Below are positions 1 to 8,660 of a DNA stretch of 64,000 nt, in pieces (position 1 is the first letter of the stretch; each line of letters starts with the position of its first letter). Location: positions 1 through 64,000 of the forward strand of contig JAAFJR010000002.1 of NCBI GenBank assembly GCA_013298945.1, given 5' to 3'. A program made the translations under genes and the position numbers. The stretch is from Polaromonas sp. (GTDB taxonomy: Bacteria > Pseudomonadota > Gammaproteobacteria > Burkholderiales > Burkholderiaceae_C). A model generated the notes under the pieces. It was given only the letters and a program-made list of their open reading frames with translations. It was not told the origin of the DNA and did no database searches.

Positions 1-14
1 GCAATTAAAATCAT

Positions 15-58
15 AGCTACTAAAATTATAGCTGTTAAGGCAATAAATACGCCGGCTA
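15..58 (+). repeat. Dispersed 45-bp repeat, copy 1 (intergenic)
   Basis: Near-consensus copy of the repeat that recurs throughout this window: a GCTA-N-TATAGC hairpin half followed by the GGCAATAAATACGCCGGCTA half. It lies just downstream of the tRNA-Arg gene (which reads leftwards). There are no coding signs here. Confidence 0.85.
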
Positions 59-81
59 GAGGAATATTTGGCATGTAAAAT

Positions 82-156
82 TGGTCCCCTCGACAGGAAT
101 CGAACCTGTATCTAGCACTTAGGAGGCACTCGTTCTATCCATTGAACTACAAGGGG
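82..156 (-). tRNA. tRNA-Arg (anticodon CCT)
   Basis: On the minus strand a full cloverleaf folds: acceptor CCCCTTG/CGAGGGG, D stem GTTC/GAAC, anticodon stem AGTGC/GTGCT around the loop CTCCTAA (anticodon CCT), and T stem ACAGG/CCTGT with loop TTCGATT. The discriminator A and CCA end are encoded. It decodes the rare AGG arginine codon. The gene stands alone. Confidence 0.95.
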
Positions 157-221
157 ACGCTAAACAAAAGCAAAAGCAGGGGGGATTGTAGTGCCTGCAG
201 GTGGCTAATTTACTTCGATAC

Positions 222-1430
222 CTACTTACTAAGCAATCGCATCGCCTCTTCTAAGCCCTTAATCGTCAGTGGATACATGCGGTTGTTAACGATTTGCTGA
301 ATCACCGCGATGCTTTGCCTGTATTGCCACACACCTTGCGGCTCGGGGTTGATCCATGCGAACTTGGGGAAGGCGTTGGTCAGGCGCTGTAGCCATTCGG
401 CTCCCGCCTCGGCGTTGTTGTATTCCACACTACCACCAGGCTGCAAAATCTCATACGGGCTCATGGTGGCGTCGCCGATGAAGATGAGTTTGTAGTCTTT
501 GTTGTACTTGCGGATGATGTCCCAAGTATCGAACTTCTCCGCAAAGCGGCGGCGGTTGTTTTTCCACATGAAGTCATAGACGCAGTTGTGGAAATAGTAA
601 AACTCTAGGTGTTTGAACTCGGATTTAGAAGCTGAAAAAAGCTCTTCCACCCGCTGGATGTGGTCGTCCATCGTCCCGCCCACGTCCATCAGCAGCAAAA
701 TTTTGACGTTGTTGTGCTTCTCGGGCACCATTTTGATGTCCAAATAGCCCGCATTGGCGGCAGTTGAGTGGATGGTGTCGTCCAAATCCAGCTCTTCTTC
801 ATTGCCCAGCCGCGCAAACTTGCGCAGGCGGCGTAGCGCGACTTTGATGTTGCGCGTGCCCAGCTCTTGGTTGTCGTCGTAATCTTTGTACGCGCGTTGG
901 TCCCACACTTTCACGGCGCTGCGGTTACGGCTTTTGTCTTGCCCAATGCGTATACCCTGCGGGTTTTGGCCGTAAGCACCAAAAGGCGATGTGCCACCCG
1001 TGCCAATCCATTTGCTACCGCCTTCGTGGCGTTCTTTTTGCTCTTCAAAACGCTTTTTCAGCGTTTCCATCAGCTCGTCCCAACCCATTTTTTCAATCTT
1101 GGCGCGTTCTTCAGGTGAGAGATTGAGTTCTAGGTTTTTACGCAGCCAGTCCAATGGAATCTCTTTGGTGAAGTCAGCAATCGCCTCAACACCCTTGAAA
1201 TAGGCGGCAAAAGCGCGGTCAAACTTGTCGTAATGCTTTTCGTCTTTGACCAAAATCAGGCGGCTCAAGTAATAAAAGTCGTCAATTTTGTAGCTGCCGT
1301 CAGTGACATCATCTTCAGCCGTGTTGGGCCCCAAAACGCCAACTTTTAACGCACCCAGCAAGTCAAGATATTCCTTGACGGAAACGGGTAGTTTGGCGTC
1401 GCGCAGGGTGTAGAAGAAGTCAATCAGCAT
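222..1430 (-). CDS. VWA domain protein (CoxE-like), partner of MoxR ATPase
   Basis: A 402-residue soluble protein and the last gene of a minus-strand cluster that starts with a MoxR-type AAA ATPase. The C-terminal half is a von Willebrand A fold: a hydrophobic strand runs into D249-V-G-G-T253, a variant of the DxSxS metal-ion-dependent adhesion site with Gly replacing the first Ser. The N-terminal half is rich in charged helices, with a Gly-rich linker near residues 136-160. MoxR/VWA pairs act as chaperone-like systems that activate or insert cofactors into client complexes; the client here is unknown. It starts 8 bp after the acetyltransferase gene, so they are probably co-transcribed. The family is well supported, the function only by analogy. 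Confidence 0.85.
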   Translation of the reverse strand: MLIDFFYTLRDAKLPVSVKEYLDLLGALKVGVLGPNTAEDDVTDGSYKIDDFYYLSRLILVKDEKHYDKFDRAFAAYFKGVEAIADFTKEIPLDWLRKNLELNLSPEERAKIEKMGWDELMETLKKRFEEQKERHEGGSKWIGTGGTSPFGAYGQNPQGIRIGQDKSRNRSAVKVWDQRAYKDYDDNQELGTRNIKVALRRLRKFARLGNEEELDLDDTIHSTAANAGYLDIKMVPEKHNNVKILLLMDVGGTMDDHIQRVEELFSASKSEFKHLEFYYFHNCVYDFMWKNNRRRFAEKFDTWDIIRKYNKDYKLIFIGDATMSPYEILQPGGSVEYNNAEAGAEWLQRLTNAFPKFAWINPEPQGVWQYRQSIAVIQQIVNNRMYPLTIKGLEEAMRLLSK

Positions 1431-1438
1431 GATCGTTG

Positions 1439-2035
1439 TTAGGGGCGTGGCTTATTTAAAGAATACAGCAACTGCGCCTTCGCCTCTGGCCATTCGCCGC
1501 TGCGCATGCTGTACATCACGGTATCGCGAATGGTGCCGTCGCGGCGCATGAAATGGCCGCGAATGATGCCATCTTTTTTCGCACCTAAGCGCTCAATCGC
1601 AGCTTGGCTGGCAAAGTTGAAGTTATCTGTGCGCCAGCCCACCACGTTGCAGCCCAAAGTCTCAAACGCGTGCTGCATCATCAACAATTTGCAGGTGGAG
1701 TTGACGTGGCTGCGTTGGCTACTTTTGCTGTACCAGGTGTAGCCAATTTCGACGCGTTTTACCGAGGGCAGGATGTCGTGGTAACTGGTAGTGCCTAAAA
1801 CCTTGCCAGTTGACGCTTCAATGACAGCAAAAGCGAAACGGTTGCCCGCTTCGCGCATGGCGAGTGCGTCTTCTATGTATTTGCGGGTTTCTTCAGGTTT
1901 GGGTACAGAGGTCACGCGGATGTTCCACAGTTCACCATCAGCTGCTGCAGCGCGCAAACCGTCCTCATGAGACATCGCCAGCGGCTCTAAAACGAGCTGA
2001 TTCGCGCTGAGGGTGATTGGGTCTACAAAAGCCAT
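1439..2035 (-). CDS. GNAT family N-acetyltransferase (RimJ/RimL-like)
   Basis: 198 residues with the layout of RimJ/RimL-type GNAT enzymes: an N-terminal strand with an 'LEPLAMSHEDGL' type opening, a central beta-bulge region (residues about 88-105, 'GTTSYHDI', 'VEIGYTWY'), and the late segment 'NFASQAAIERLGAKKDG' typical of the acetyl-CoA-binding side. Such proteins acetylate N-termini or small amines with acetyl-CoA; the substrate cannot be read from sequence. It sits between the protease and VWA genes on the same strand with short gaps (26 and 8 bp), suggesting one transcript. Confidence 0.85.
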   Translation of the reverse strand: MAFVDPITLSANQLVLEPLAMSHEDGLRAAAADGELWNIRVTSVPKPEETRKYIEDALAMREAGNRFAFAVIEASTGKVLGTTSYHDILPSVKRVEIGYTWYSKSSQRSHVNSTCKLLMMQHAFETLGCNVVGWRTDNFNFASQAAIERLGAKKDGIIRGHFMRRDGTIRDTVMYSMRSGEWPEAKAQLLYSLNKPRP

Positions 2036-2061
2036 AAAGAGAAAATCCGAAATCCGTTTGA

Positions 2062-2844
2062 TTATTGATAACGCGCATCAGGCGCTACGCTGCGAATAAA
2101 GCTTTGCGTAGACGGTGATTGCAGATTAGAAAACCCCGAAAGTTCACCCACTGCACAGTTTGTTGAGGAGCCATAAGACGTTGTGCCCACGATGGCTTGT
2201 TGACCACCCACTTGCAAAAGCATAGGGCCACCAGAGTCGCCAGAGCAGGTGTTGCTGTAGCTGGCATCAAAGTAAGCGTAAATTTTGCCAGTGTCCACGC
2301 CCCCAATCGTCATGCTACCTGCACGAAGTTTGCCGTCAATTTCTGCTCCACCCGAGGTCGCGCCATAACCAAAAATACTGACTTTGTCGCCAATTTTCGG
2401 AGCGCTACTCGACAAAATCGGTAAGTTCGGTACAGGCAATGAAACAGGCGAGTGAACAATGCCCACGTCGTCTATGAAGCCAGCACGTGAGAAGGTGGGG
2501 TGAATATTCCAAGAACTGGCAGTCACATAGGCAAATTTATCGGCAGTGACGCCAAACAATATGTCTATGCTGGCAGCGCCATCTAAGCAATGGGCAGCAG
2601 TTAAAACTTTGTTGGGCGACAGCATGGTGCCTGTGCACAAGCCAGTTTTGCCATCAGGTGTGTTTTTAAGGATGGCGACTACGGGAGATTTGGTTAAGCC
2701 GCTGCAAGGCGTACCATTCACAATTTTTTCTGCGGGGGAGTCGGTCAACTCTAAAGCGCTGCACTTACCTGTGTTGTCAGAATCACCACCGCTGCCACAA
2801 GAAGAGAGCAGGACTAAGCAAAAAATGGCTAAAAATTTACGCAT
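2062..2844 (-). CDS. Trypsin-like serine protease, predicted lipoprotein
   Basis: 260 residues. The N-terminus is a lipoprotein signal peptide with lipobox LSSC (Cys16), followed by a Gly/Ser/Asp-rich linker, so the mature protein is probably anchored to a membrane outside the cytoplasm. The S1 chymotrypsin triad is complete: His85 in 'LTAAHC', Asp126 in 'DDVGIV' and Ser204 in 'GDSGGP'. Several Cys pairs could form disulfides. An 'IVNG'-like segment near residue 41 resembles the mature N-terminus of trypsins, so activation by cleavage is possible. It lies within the MoxR/VWA cluster; whether it acts with them is unknown. Confidence 0.88.
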   Translation of the reverse strand: MRKFLAIFCLVLLSSCGSGGDSDNTGKCSALELTDSPAEKIVNGTPCSGLTKSPVVAILKNTPDGKTGLCTGTMLSPNKVLTAAHCLDGAASIDILFGVTADKFAYVTASSWNIHPTFSRAGFIDDVGIVHSPVSLPVPNLPILSSSAPKIGDKVSIFGYGATSGGAEIDGKLRAGSMTIGGVDTGKIYAYFDASYSNTCSGDSGGPMLLQVGGQQAIVGTTSYGSSTNCAVGELSGFSNLQSPSTQSFIRSVAPDARYQ

Positions 2845-2880
2845 GGCAGGTGGGGAGGGTTTGTTAATAAGTTGTTAAGT

Positions 2881-3114
2881 TTAACGCAGCTGGCGTGCAA
2901 TTTTTAGACCCAAACCGCCAGCAATCAGCATCACAACAACGCCAACAATGCCCGCATTGCTGGTGTTACCCGCAACAGCCATGTCAAAACCTAGTAATGT
3001 GCCAAGCCAGTAGCACAAGAAAGCGCCGCCGGCAAAGCCGATAAAGTCGGTCAATCCTTCAAACAGCAATTGTTTGAGGGTCTTTTCGCTGCCATCTTTG
3101 TTTTTAGTTGCCAT
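2881..3114 (-). CDS. Small membrane protein of unknown function
   Basis: A 77-residue protein with a charged, Lys-rich N-terminus (about 20 residues) and two hydrophobic segments (roughly 21-43 and 53-72), ending in a basic tail. I do not recognise a named family. It directly follows the MoxR ATPase gene (26 bp gap) and precedes the lipoprotein protease gene (36 bp gap) on the same strand, so it is probably co-expressed with them in the envelope. Confidence 0.7.
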   Translation of the reverse strand: MATKNKDGSEKTLKQLLFEGLTDFIGFAGGAFLCYWLGTLLGFDMAVAGNTSNAGIVGVVVMLIAGGLGLKIARQLR

Positions 3115-3140
3115 AAATTAAAACGGATTAAAACGGCTTG

Positions 3141-3995
3141 TCAGCGGTTGCGGCTTTGCATGAACACCAGTTTTTCAAACAGCGTCACGTCCTGCTCGTT
3201 TTTCAGTAGCGCACCCACCAGTGGTGGAATCGACACTTTGTCGTCTTTGCTTTGCAACGCATCTAGGCTGATGTCTTCAGCGACCAGCAATTTTAGCCAG
3301 TCCAGCAGCTCACTGGTGGAAGGCTTTTTCTTCAAGCCTGGCAGGTTACGTACTTCATAAAACGTCTTCATCGCGGCATTCAGCAGCTCTTTTTTCAAGC
3401 CTGGGAAATGCACATCGACGATTTGCTGCATCGTTGTCGCATCTGGAAATTTGATGTAGTGGAAGAAGCAGCGGCGCAAGAACGCATCAGGCAGTTCTTT
3501 TTCGTTGTTGGAGGTGATGAACACCAGTGGCCTGTGCTTGGCTTTGATGAGTTGGCGCGTCTCGTAGACGTAGAACTCCATGCGGTCGATCTCGCGCAAC
3601 AAGTCGTTGGGGAACTCGATATCTGCTTTGTCGATTTCGTCGATCAAAAGGGCGACCGGCTGGTCGGCTGTGAACGCCTGCCAGAGCACGCCTTTGACGA
3701 TGTAGTTGTTGATATCTTTGACCTTCTCATTGCCTTCCACGCCAGAGAGTTGTGAATCTCGCAGACGGCTCACCGCGTCGTATTCGTACAAACCTTGTTG
3801 CGCTTTGGTGGTGGATTTGATGTGCCATTGCAATAGCGGAATCCCTAAAGATTTGGCAACCTCTTCCGCTAGCATGGTTTTGCCAGTGCCGGGCTCGCCT
3901 TTGAGCAAAAGCGGTTTTTGCAATGTAGAAGCTGCATTGACGGCGAGCATTAAGTCATCAGTGGCGACGTAGTTTTGGGAGCCTTGGAATTTCAT
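3141..3995 (-). CDS. MoxR-family AAA+ ATPase
   Basis: 284 residues, a compact AAA+ module: Walker A 'GEPGTGKT' at residues 33-40, Walker B 'ALLIDE' at 115-120, sensor-1 'FITSNNEKELPDAFLRRC' around residues 158-175 and an arginine-finger region after it. MoxR ATPases remodel or activate partner protein complexes, usually together with a VWA protein encoded nearby; that partner is the gene ending this cluster. It appears to be first in the transcription unit, divergent from the cytochrome c4 gene across a 116-bp gap. Confidence 0.92.
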   Translation of the reverse strand: MKFQGSQNYVATDDLMLAVNAASTLQKPLLLKGEPGTGKTMLAEEVAKSLGIPLLQWHIKSTTKAQQGLYEYDAVSRLRDSQLSGVEGNEKVKDINNYIVKGVLWQAFTADQPVALLIDEIDKADIEFPNDLLREIDRMEFYVYETRQLIKAKHRPLVFITSNNEKELPDAFLRRCFFHYIKFPDATTMQQIVDVHFPGLKKELLNAAMKTFYEVRNLPGLKKKPSTSELLDWLKLLVAEDISLDALQSKDDKVSIPPLVGALLKNEQDVTLFEKLVFMQSRNR

Positions 3996-4067
3996 ACGGT
4001 CAATTTCTTAAAAAAAAATGTAAAAAGGCTAAATTGTCATAGTCAGAAAAAAAGAAGAAGCCACGGA

Positions 4068-4073
4068 TATAAT
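4068..4073 (+). promoter_or_regulatory. Candidate -10 box upstream of cytochrome c4 gene
   Basis: A TATAAT hexamer stands 38 bp before the start codon in the gap between the divergent moxR-like and cytochrome genes. I see no convincing -35 hexamer at 16-18 bp, so this is weakly supported. Confidence 0.35.
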
Positions 4074-4111
4074 CGTTTTTTTAGATTATTTCACTAGATT
4101 GTGCTCGAAAA

Positions 4112-4777
4112 ATGAATAAGTTGTTGTTGACGCTATCCACATTTGCTGTCGCTTTCGTGACGTTTGCTGCGCAAGCTCAAGAAGTTAAGGGCGACGCCGC
4201 GGTTGGTAAAACCAAAGTAGCCATGTGTATTGGCTGCCACGGCATTCCTGGTTACCAAGCCAGTTTTCCTGAAATTCACAAAGTTCCCAAGATTTCTGGA
4301 CAAAACGCCAAATATATCGTTTCAGCACTGAACGCTTACAAAAAAGGTGAACGTAACCAAGCCAGCATGCGCGGTATCGCTGAAACTTTGAGCGACCAAG
4401 ATATGGCGGACATCGCTGCTTACTACAGCACACACGGCGTTGTTGCAGGTGCGACTTTGGCTGACAAACCTAGCAAGCAAGCTAGTGCCGCTGTCGATGC
4501 ATTGCTGAAAAAAGGCGGATGCGTCGCTTGCCACGGTGAAAACTTTGCCAAACCAATTGACCCAAGCTACCCAAAAATCGCAGGTCAACATGCTGACTAT
4601 CTGTATGTTGCTTTGAAAGCCTATAAAACCGAGAAAAACCCAAACATCGGCCGCTCTAACGGTGTGATGGCCGGTATGGCTAAGCAATTCTCAAACAGCG
4701 AACTCAAAGAAATCGCCAAATACATTGGTTCTTTGGACGGCGATTTGAAAACTGTTCCGCAAAAAAGTTTTCGCTAA
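4112..4777 (+). CDS. Dihaem cytochrome c4
   Basis: 221 residues with a Sec signal peptide (cleavage near 'AQAQE', residues 21-24) and two class I cytochrome c domains. Haem sites are C39-I-G-C-H43 and C137-V-A-C-H141; Met-containing segments in each half could supply the sixth ligands. The length and the two-domain symmetry fit cytochrome c4, a periplasmic electron carrier that feeds terminal oxidases. It is a single-gene unit closed by a clear terminator. Confidence 0.92.
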   Translation: MNKLLLTLSTFAVAFVTFAAQAQEVKGDAAVGKTKVAMCIGCHGIPGYQASFPEIHKVPKISGQNAKYIVSALNAYKKGERNQASMRGIAETLSDQDMADIAAYYSTHGVVAGATLADKPSKQASAAVDALLKKGGCVACHGENFAKPIDPSYPKIAGQHADYLYVALKAYKTEKNPNIGRSNGVMAGMAKQFSNSELKEIAKYIGSLDGDLKTVPQKSFR

Positions 4778-4795
4778 TTAAGCCTTACGTTTATC

Positions 4796-4832
4796 AAAAA
4801 GCCGCTAGAACTTAGTTTTAGCGGCTTTTTTC
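4796..4832 (+). terminator. Rho-independent terminator of cytochrome c4 gene
   Basis: Inverted repeat GCCGCTA...TAGCGGC followed by a run of six T. An A run precedes the stem, so it could also work for transcripts arriving from the IclR gene on the other strand. Confidence 0.85.
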
Positions 4833-4857
4833 ATGATTTTAATGCTAAATTCGTCTG

Positions 4858-4900
4858 TAGCCGGCGTATTTGTTGCCTTAGAAGCTATTAAAAATATAGC
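4858..4900 (-). repeat. Dispersed 45-bp repeat, copy 2 (intergenic)
   Basis: Near-consensus copy in reverse orientation (TAGCCGGCGTATTTGTTGCC then GCTATTAAAAATATAGC), between the cytochrome terminator and the 3' end of the IclR gene. Confidence 0.88.
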
Positions 4901-4931
4901 AATAGCAGGTAAAATTCAAGCTGACTAGGTC

Positions 4932-5756
4932 TTAAAATCGATATCCCAATCGTAGCGACAAGTCTTTGCCAAGCGCTTTCAAAGTCGTCGCAATACTGCC
5001 ATTCAAACCTGCATCAAACAAAGCACTGGGGCCGATCGCGGTCAGGCTCAAAACGATATTTCCTGATTCGTCAAACACAGGTGCAGCCAAAGCGCTGACA
5101 CCTGACACCGACAAATTCACCGCATCGCTGATGCCGTTTTGGCGAACTTTTTTAAGCAGCTTGCTGAAATCTGTATCTAAGCTAGGCTGCTGCGCAGTTG
5201 TGGTCGGTGCATGTCGTAGCTCATACGCATGCTCTTCTTGCAGCGCTGCCAGCACGGTGTCTTCAGGTAGATAAGCGGCAAACAAACGCCCTGAGGCGGT
5301 GTTGCGCAAGCTCATCACCGTGCCATGACGCATGGTGACATGGACAAGGTTGGGCGATTCCTCAATCCGCACAATCGTCGGCCCACGGTTGCCCCAAACA
5401 GCCAAAGCAACGGTGTGGCCAAGTTGTTTGGCGAGGTCGACCAGCATGGGGGAGGCGAGGCGTACAGGGTCAAACTGCTGCAAGCTGATGAGACCTAGCT
5501 GCATTGCTAAAGGGCCAAGCCCATAGTGACCGCTAACTTCATCTTGCACAATCAAGCCCAGTTTATTGAAGCTGACGAGGTAGGGGTGCGCCTTGGCAGG
5601 CACCATGCCGGCGTCTCGAGCCAAATCTTTCAGCGGCATGGGGCTGCCGTGTTGCGCCAAAGCCAGCAGCAGTTGGCCGCCGACCTCCATGCTTTGGATG
5701 CCGCGTTGCCCAGAGCTTGGTTTTGTCAGCTTGGATTTGATTTCGGTTTTTGCCAT
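4932..5756 (-). CDS. IclR family transcriptional regulator
   Basis: 274 residues. The N-terminal winged helix-turn-helix is at about residues 22-85 ('GGQLLLALAQHG', 'PLKDLARDAGM') and is followed by the IclR effector-binding domain, with 'GRLFAAYLPED' and the late 'SALAAPVFDESGNIVLSLTAIG' segment typical of the family. It is transcribed divergently from the MBL/FAD-monooxygenase/hmgA unit across 98 bp, so it most likely controls that unit in response to an aromatic intermediate. The effector is inferred from context only. Confidence 0.9.
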   Translation of the reverse strand: MAKTEIKSKLTKPSSGQRGIQSMEVGGQLLLALAQHGSPMPLKDLARDAGMVPAKAHPYLVSFNKLGLIVQDEVSGHYGLGPLAMQLGLISLQQFDPVRLASPMLVDLAKQLGHTVALAVWGNRGPTIVRIEESPNLVHVTMRHGTVMSLRNTASGRLFAAYLPEDTVLAALQEEHAYELRHAPTTTAQQPSLDTDFSKLLKKVRQNGISDAVNLSVSGVSALAAPVFDESGNIVLSLTAIGPSALFDAGLNGSIATTLKALGKDLSLRLGYRF

Positions 5757-5854
5757 TGTGTTTGATTTTTCTGAACTATACGATAAAAATTAGACATACA
5801 CAAATTAGTTAGTTAAAATAAAAAATCAATACTCAAAAATATGCAGGATCAAAC

Positions 5855-6823
5855 ATGAGCACGACAAAAACCAAAACCTTCGCCAGCCAAGCCGATTTAG
5901 AAGAGAAGAAAGTCAGTTTCGACAAACTGTCTGACAACGCCTATGCCTACACGGCTGAGGGCGACCCAAATACCGGCATCATCATTGGCGACGATTCGGT
6001 GATGGTGATAGACACGCAAGCCACCCCTGTCATGGCGCAAGATGTGATTCGCCGCATCCGCGAAGTGACCGATAAACCTATCAAATACGTGGTGCTGAGC
6101 CACTACCACGCCGTACGCGTGTTGGGTGCGAGTGCTTACAAACCCGAGCAAATTTTGGCCAGCCAAGACACTTACGACTTGATCGTCGAGCGTGGTGAAC
6201 AAGACAAAGCCAGCGAGATTGGCCGATTCCCGCGTTTGTTCAACGCCGTGGAATCCGTGCCCGATGGCATGACTTGGCCGACCATGACGTTCACCGGCAA
6301 GATGACTATCTGGTTGGGCAAGCTGGAAGTGCAACTCTTGCAGCTCGGCCGTGGTCACACCAAAGGCGACACGGTGGCTTGGTTGCCGCAACAAAAAATC
6401 TTGTTCAGCGGCGATTTGGTTGAGTTTGGCGCAACACCTTACGCGGGCGACGCTTACTTTAAAGATTGGCCGCAAACACTGGATGCGATTGCCGCGTTGA
6501 AGCCCGAAAAACTCGTCCCAGGCCGTGGTGCTGCGCTGCAAACGCCTGAGCAAGTGGCGCAAGGCTTGACTGAGACGCGCGCTTTTGTGTCAGACGTTTA
6601 CGCCAGCGTGCAAGCTGGTGCGAAGGCGGGCAAAGACCTGAACACTGTTTACAACGAAACCATGAACCGCCTGCGCCCGACCTACGGCCAATGGGTGATT
6701 TTTGACCATTGCATGCCGTTTGACGTGACCCGCGCCTACGACGAAGCAACCAAATACACAGACCCGCGCATCTGGACAGCCGAGCGCGATATTGAGATGT
6801 GGAAAGCTTTGGAAAATCAATAA
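5855..6823 (+). CDS. Metallo-beta-lactamase fold hydrolase with altered metal motif
   Basis: 322 residues with the MBL alpha-beta/beta-alpha fold. The usual HxHxDH motif reads H83-Y-H85-A-V-R88, so the Asp-His pair is missing. His168 ('GRGHTKGD') and Asp187 ('FSGDL') remain, so a single metal or an altered centre is likely. A ribosome binding site AGGA stands 6 bp before the ATG. It is first in a unit with an FAD monooxygenase, DUF2783 and homogentisate dioxygenase (15 bp to the next gene), so it probably hydrolyses an ester, lactone or thioester arising in aromatic breakdown. The reaction is not known to me. Confidence 0.85.
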   Translation: MSTTKTKTFASQADLEEKKVSFDKLSDNAYAYTAEGDPNTGIIIGDDSVMVIDTQATPVMAQDVIRRIREVTDKPIKYVVLSHYHAVRVLGASAYKPEQILASQDTYDLIVERGEQDKASEIGRFPRLFNAVESVPDGMTWPTMTFTGKMTIWLGKLEVQLLQLGRGHTKGDTVAWLPQQKILFSGDLVEFGATPYAGDAYFKDWPQTLDAIAALKPEKLVPGRGAALQTPEQVAQGLTETRAFVSDVYASVQAGAKAGKDLNTVYNETMNRLRPTYGQWVIFDHCMPFDVTRAYDEATKYTDPRIWTAERDIEMWKALENQ

Positions 6824-6838
6824 AAGAATCAATAAAAC

Positions 6839-8434
6839 ATGCATCCCGTTGTCATCATTGGTGCAGGGCCTGTTGGTTTGACTTTGGCGATTGATTTGGC
6901 GCAGCGTGGTCAAAACGTTGTGCTATTGAACAAAGGCAAACTCACGGCGAGTGGTTCAAAAGCTATTTGCTTTTCAAAACGCAGCCTAGAGATTTTTGAC
7001 CGCTTGGGCTGCGGCCAGCGCATGGTGGACAAAGGCGTTTCTTGGAACGTCGGCAAGGTCTTTTTGAAGGACAAGCCCTTATACGGCTTTGACCTGCTGC
7101 CCGAGCCAGGTCATGCCCGCCCAGCGTTTATCAATTTGCAGCAGTATTACGTGGAAGAGTATTTGGCAGAACGTGCGGCTGAATTGCCGAATTTGGATAT
7201 TCGCTGGCTCAATAAAGTTATCGCTATCAGCCAAACCGATGACGGTGCGACATTGACGGTTGAAACGCCTGAAGGCATCAATACCCTCCAAGCGCAGTAT
7301 GTGGTGGCTTGTGATGGCTCGCGTTCCACAGTGCGGCATTTGATGGGGCTGGAAACCACGGGTAGAGTGTTTCAGGATAGATTTTTGATAGCCGATATGA
7401 AGATGACTGCCGAGTTCCCTATCGAACGTTGGTTTTGGTTCGACCCGCCGTTTCACCCCAAGCAAAGCGTCTTACTCCACAGCCAGCCTGACAATGTTTG
7501 GCGTATCGACTTTCAATTGGGCTGGGATGCTGACCCTGAGGAAGAAAAGAAGCCAGAGAAAATCATTCCGCGTGTAAAAGCGCTGTTAGCTCATGGGGGC
7601 AAAAATAAAGGTATTTCACCCGAGTTTGAACTCGAATGGGCCAGTGTCTACACCTTTGCCTGCCAGCGCATGGCTAGCTTTAGACATGGTCGTGTGCTGT
7701 TTGCCGGCGACTCAGCGCATGGTGTTTCTCCATTTGGTGCGCGGGGAGCAAACTCAGGTATTCAAGACGCGGAAAATTTGGCTTGGAAGCTGGACGCCGT
7801 GTTGCGCGGTCAAGCGCCTGAAGCACTGTTGAACAGCTACGCTAGCGAGCGAGAATATGCCGCTGACGAAAACATCCGCAATTCCACTCGGGCGACCGAT
7901 TTCATCACTCCGAAAAGCGACAGCAGCCGTGTGTTCAGGGATGCCGTGCTGGACTTGGCTAAAGATTACCCGTTCGCGCGTACCTTGGTGAACAGTGGCA
8001 GGTTGTCTGTGCCGGCTACTTTGCACGGTTCTGTGCTGAATACGCCAGATGCGGATGTTTTTACAGGCGGCCTTGTGCCTGGTAGCGTGGCGAAGGATGC
8101 GCCCGTGCAGGTAGCGGGAGGCAGTGCGTCTTGGTTATTACCTCAGTTAGGACAGGGCTTCACGCTATTGGTTTATGACGCTGAGGATGACACTGACACT
8201 GACGCTGATATCTATGCTGACGTTTGTACAGTCGTTCGTATTCGAGCTCAAGGGGCACTGTCAGCGCCAGAAGCCATTGTGGATGCCGATGGTTTGATCG
8301 CCCAGCGCTATGACATGCAGCCTGGCACGGCATATCTGTTGCGCCCAGACCAGCACGTTTGCGCACGCTGGCGGCACATCACGCCAAAAAAATTGCAGAT
8401 TGCATTTGACCTAGCTTTGGGCAAAGTGAACTGA
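6839..8434 (+). CDS. FAD-dependent aromatic monooxygenase (MhpA/UbiH-like)
   Basis: 531 residues, class A flavoprotein hydroxylase. The dinucleotide fold 'GAGPVG' is at residues 8-13; the second FAD motif 'FAGDSAHGVSPFGARGAN' is about residues 286-303, followed by a C-terminal thioredoxin-like extension as in phenol hydroxylase and MhpA enzymes. It should hydroxylate an aromatic acid using NAD(P)H and O2. The gene lies directly upstream of DUF2783 and homogentisate dioxygenase, so the product may be homogentisate or a related para-diol, for example from a hydroxyphenylacetate. The substrate is inferred from context only. Confidence 0.87.
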   Translation: MHPVVIIGAGPVGLTLAIDLAQRGQNVVLLNKGKLTASGSKAICFSKRSLEIFDRLGCGQRMVDKGVSWNVGKVFLKDKPLYGFDLLPEPGHARPAFINLQQYYVEEYLAERAAELPNLDIRWLNKVIAISQTDDGATLTVETPEGINTLQAQYVVACDGSRSTVRHLMGLETTGRVFQDRFLIADMKMTAEFPIERWFWFDPPFHPKQSVLLHSQPDNVWRIDFQLGWDADPEEEKKPEKIIPRVKALLAHGGKNKGISPEFELEWASVYTFACQRMASFRHGRVLFAGDSAHGVSPFGARGANSGIQDAENLAWKLDAVLRGQAPEALLNSYASEREYAADENIRNSTRATDFITPKSDSSRVFRDAVLDLAKDYPFARTLVNSGRLSVPATLHGSVLNTPDADVFTGGLVPGSVAKDAPVQVAGGSASWLLPQLGQGFTLLVYDAEDDTDTDADIYADVCTVVRIRAQGALSAPEAIVDADGLIAQRYDMQPGTAYLLRPDQHVCARWRHITPKKLQIAFDLALGKVN

Positions 8435-8460
8435 ACATCAAAAGTACTGAAACCAAAAGT

Positions 8461-8658
8461 ATGTCACTCATCACAACCCCAAATTTGAGCGCACCCGATG
8501 ATTTTTACGAAGCCTTGATCAACGCGCATCAAGACTTGTCGATAGAAGAAAGCCAAGCTTTTAACGCACGCTTGGTGCTGTTGCTGGCGAATCACATTGG
8601 TGCTTTGCCTATTTTGCAAGAAGCTTTGCAAGCTGCTAGAAAAGTTGAAAGCAAGTAA
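8461..8658 (+). CDS. DUF2783 domain small protein
   Basis: A 65-residue acidic helical protein ('[16 protein letters not shown]', '[17 protein letters not shown]'). It matches what I know of DUF2783, a small family found next to FAD monooxygenase and MBL genes. It sits 26 bp after the monooxygenase and 2 bp before hmgA, so it is surely in the same operon. Function unknown; an accessory or subunit role for the monooxygenase is a reasonable guess. Confidence 0.8.
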   Translation: MSLITTPNLSAPDDFYEALINAHQDLSIEESQAFNARLVLLLANHIGALPILQEALQAARKVESK

Positions 8659-8660
8659 AA

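Noticed and set aside
5897-6562. A 221-codon open frame on the minus strand opposite the MBL gene
   Set aside because: It lies entirely antisense to a well-supported gene, its translation is rich in His, Gln and Arg with no domain, and it has no ribosome binding site.
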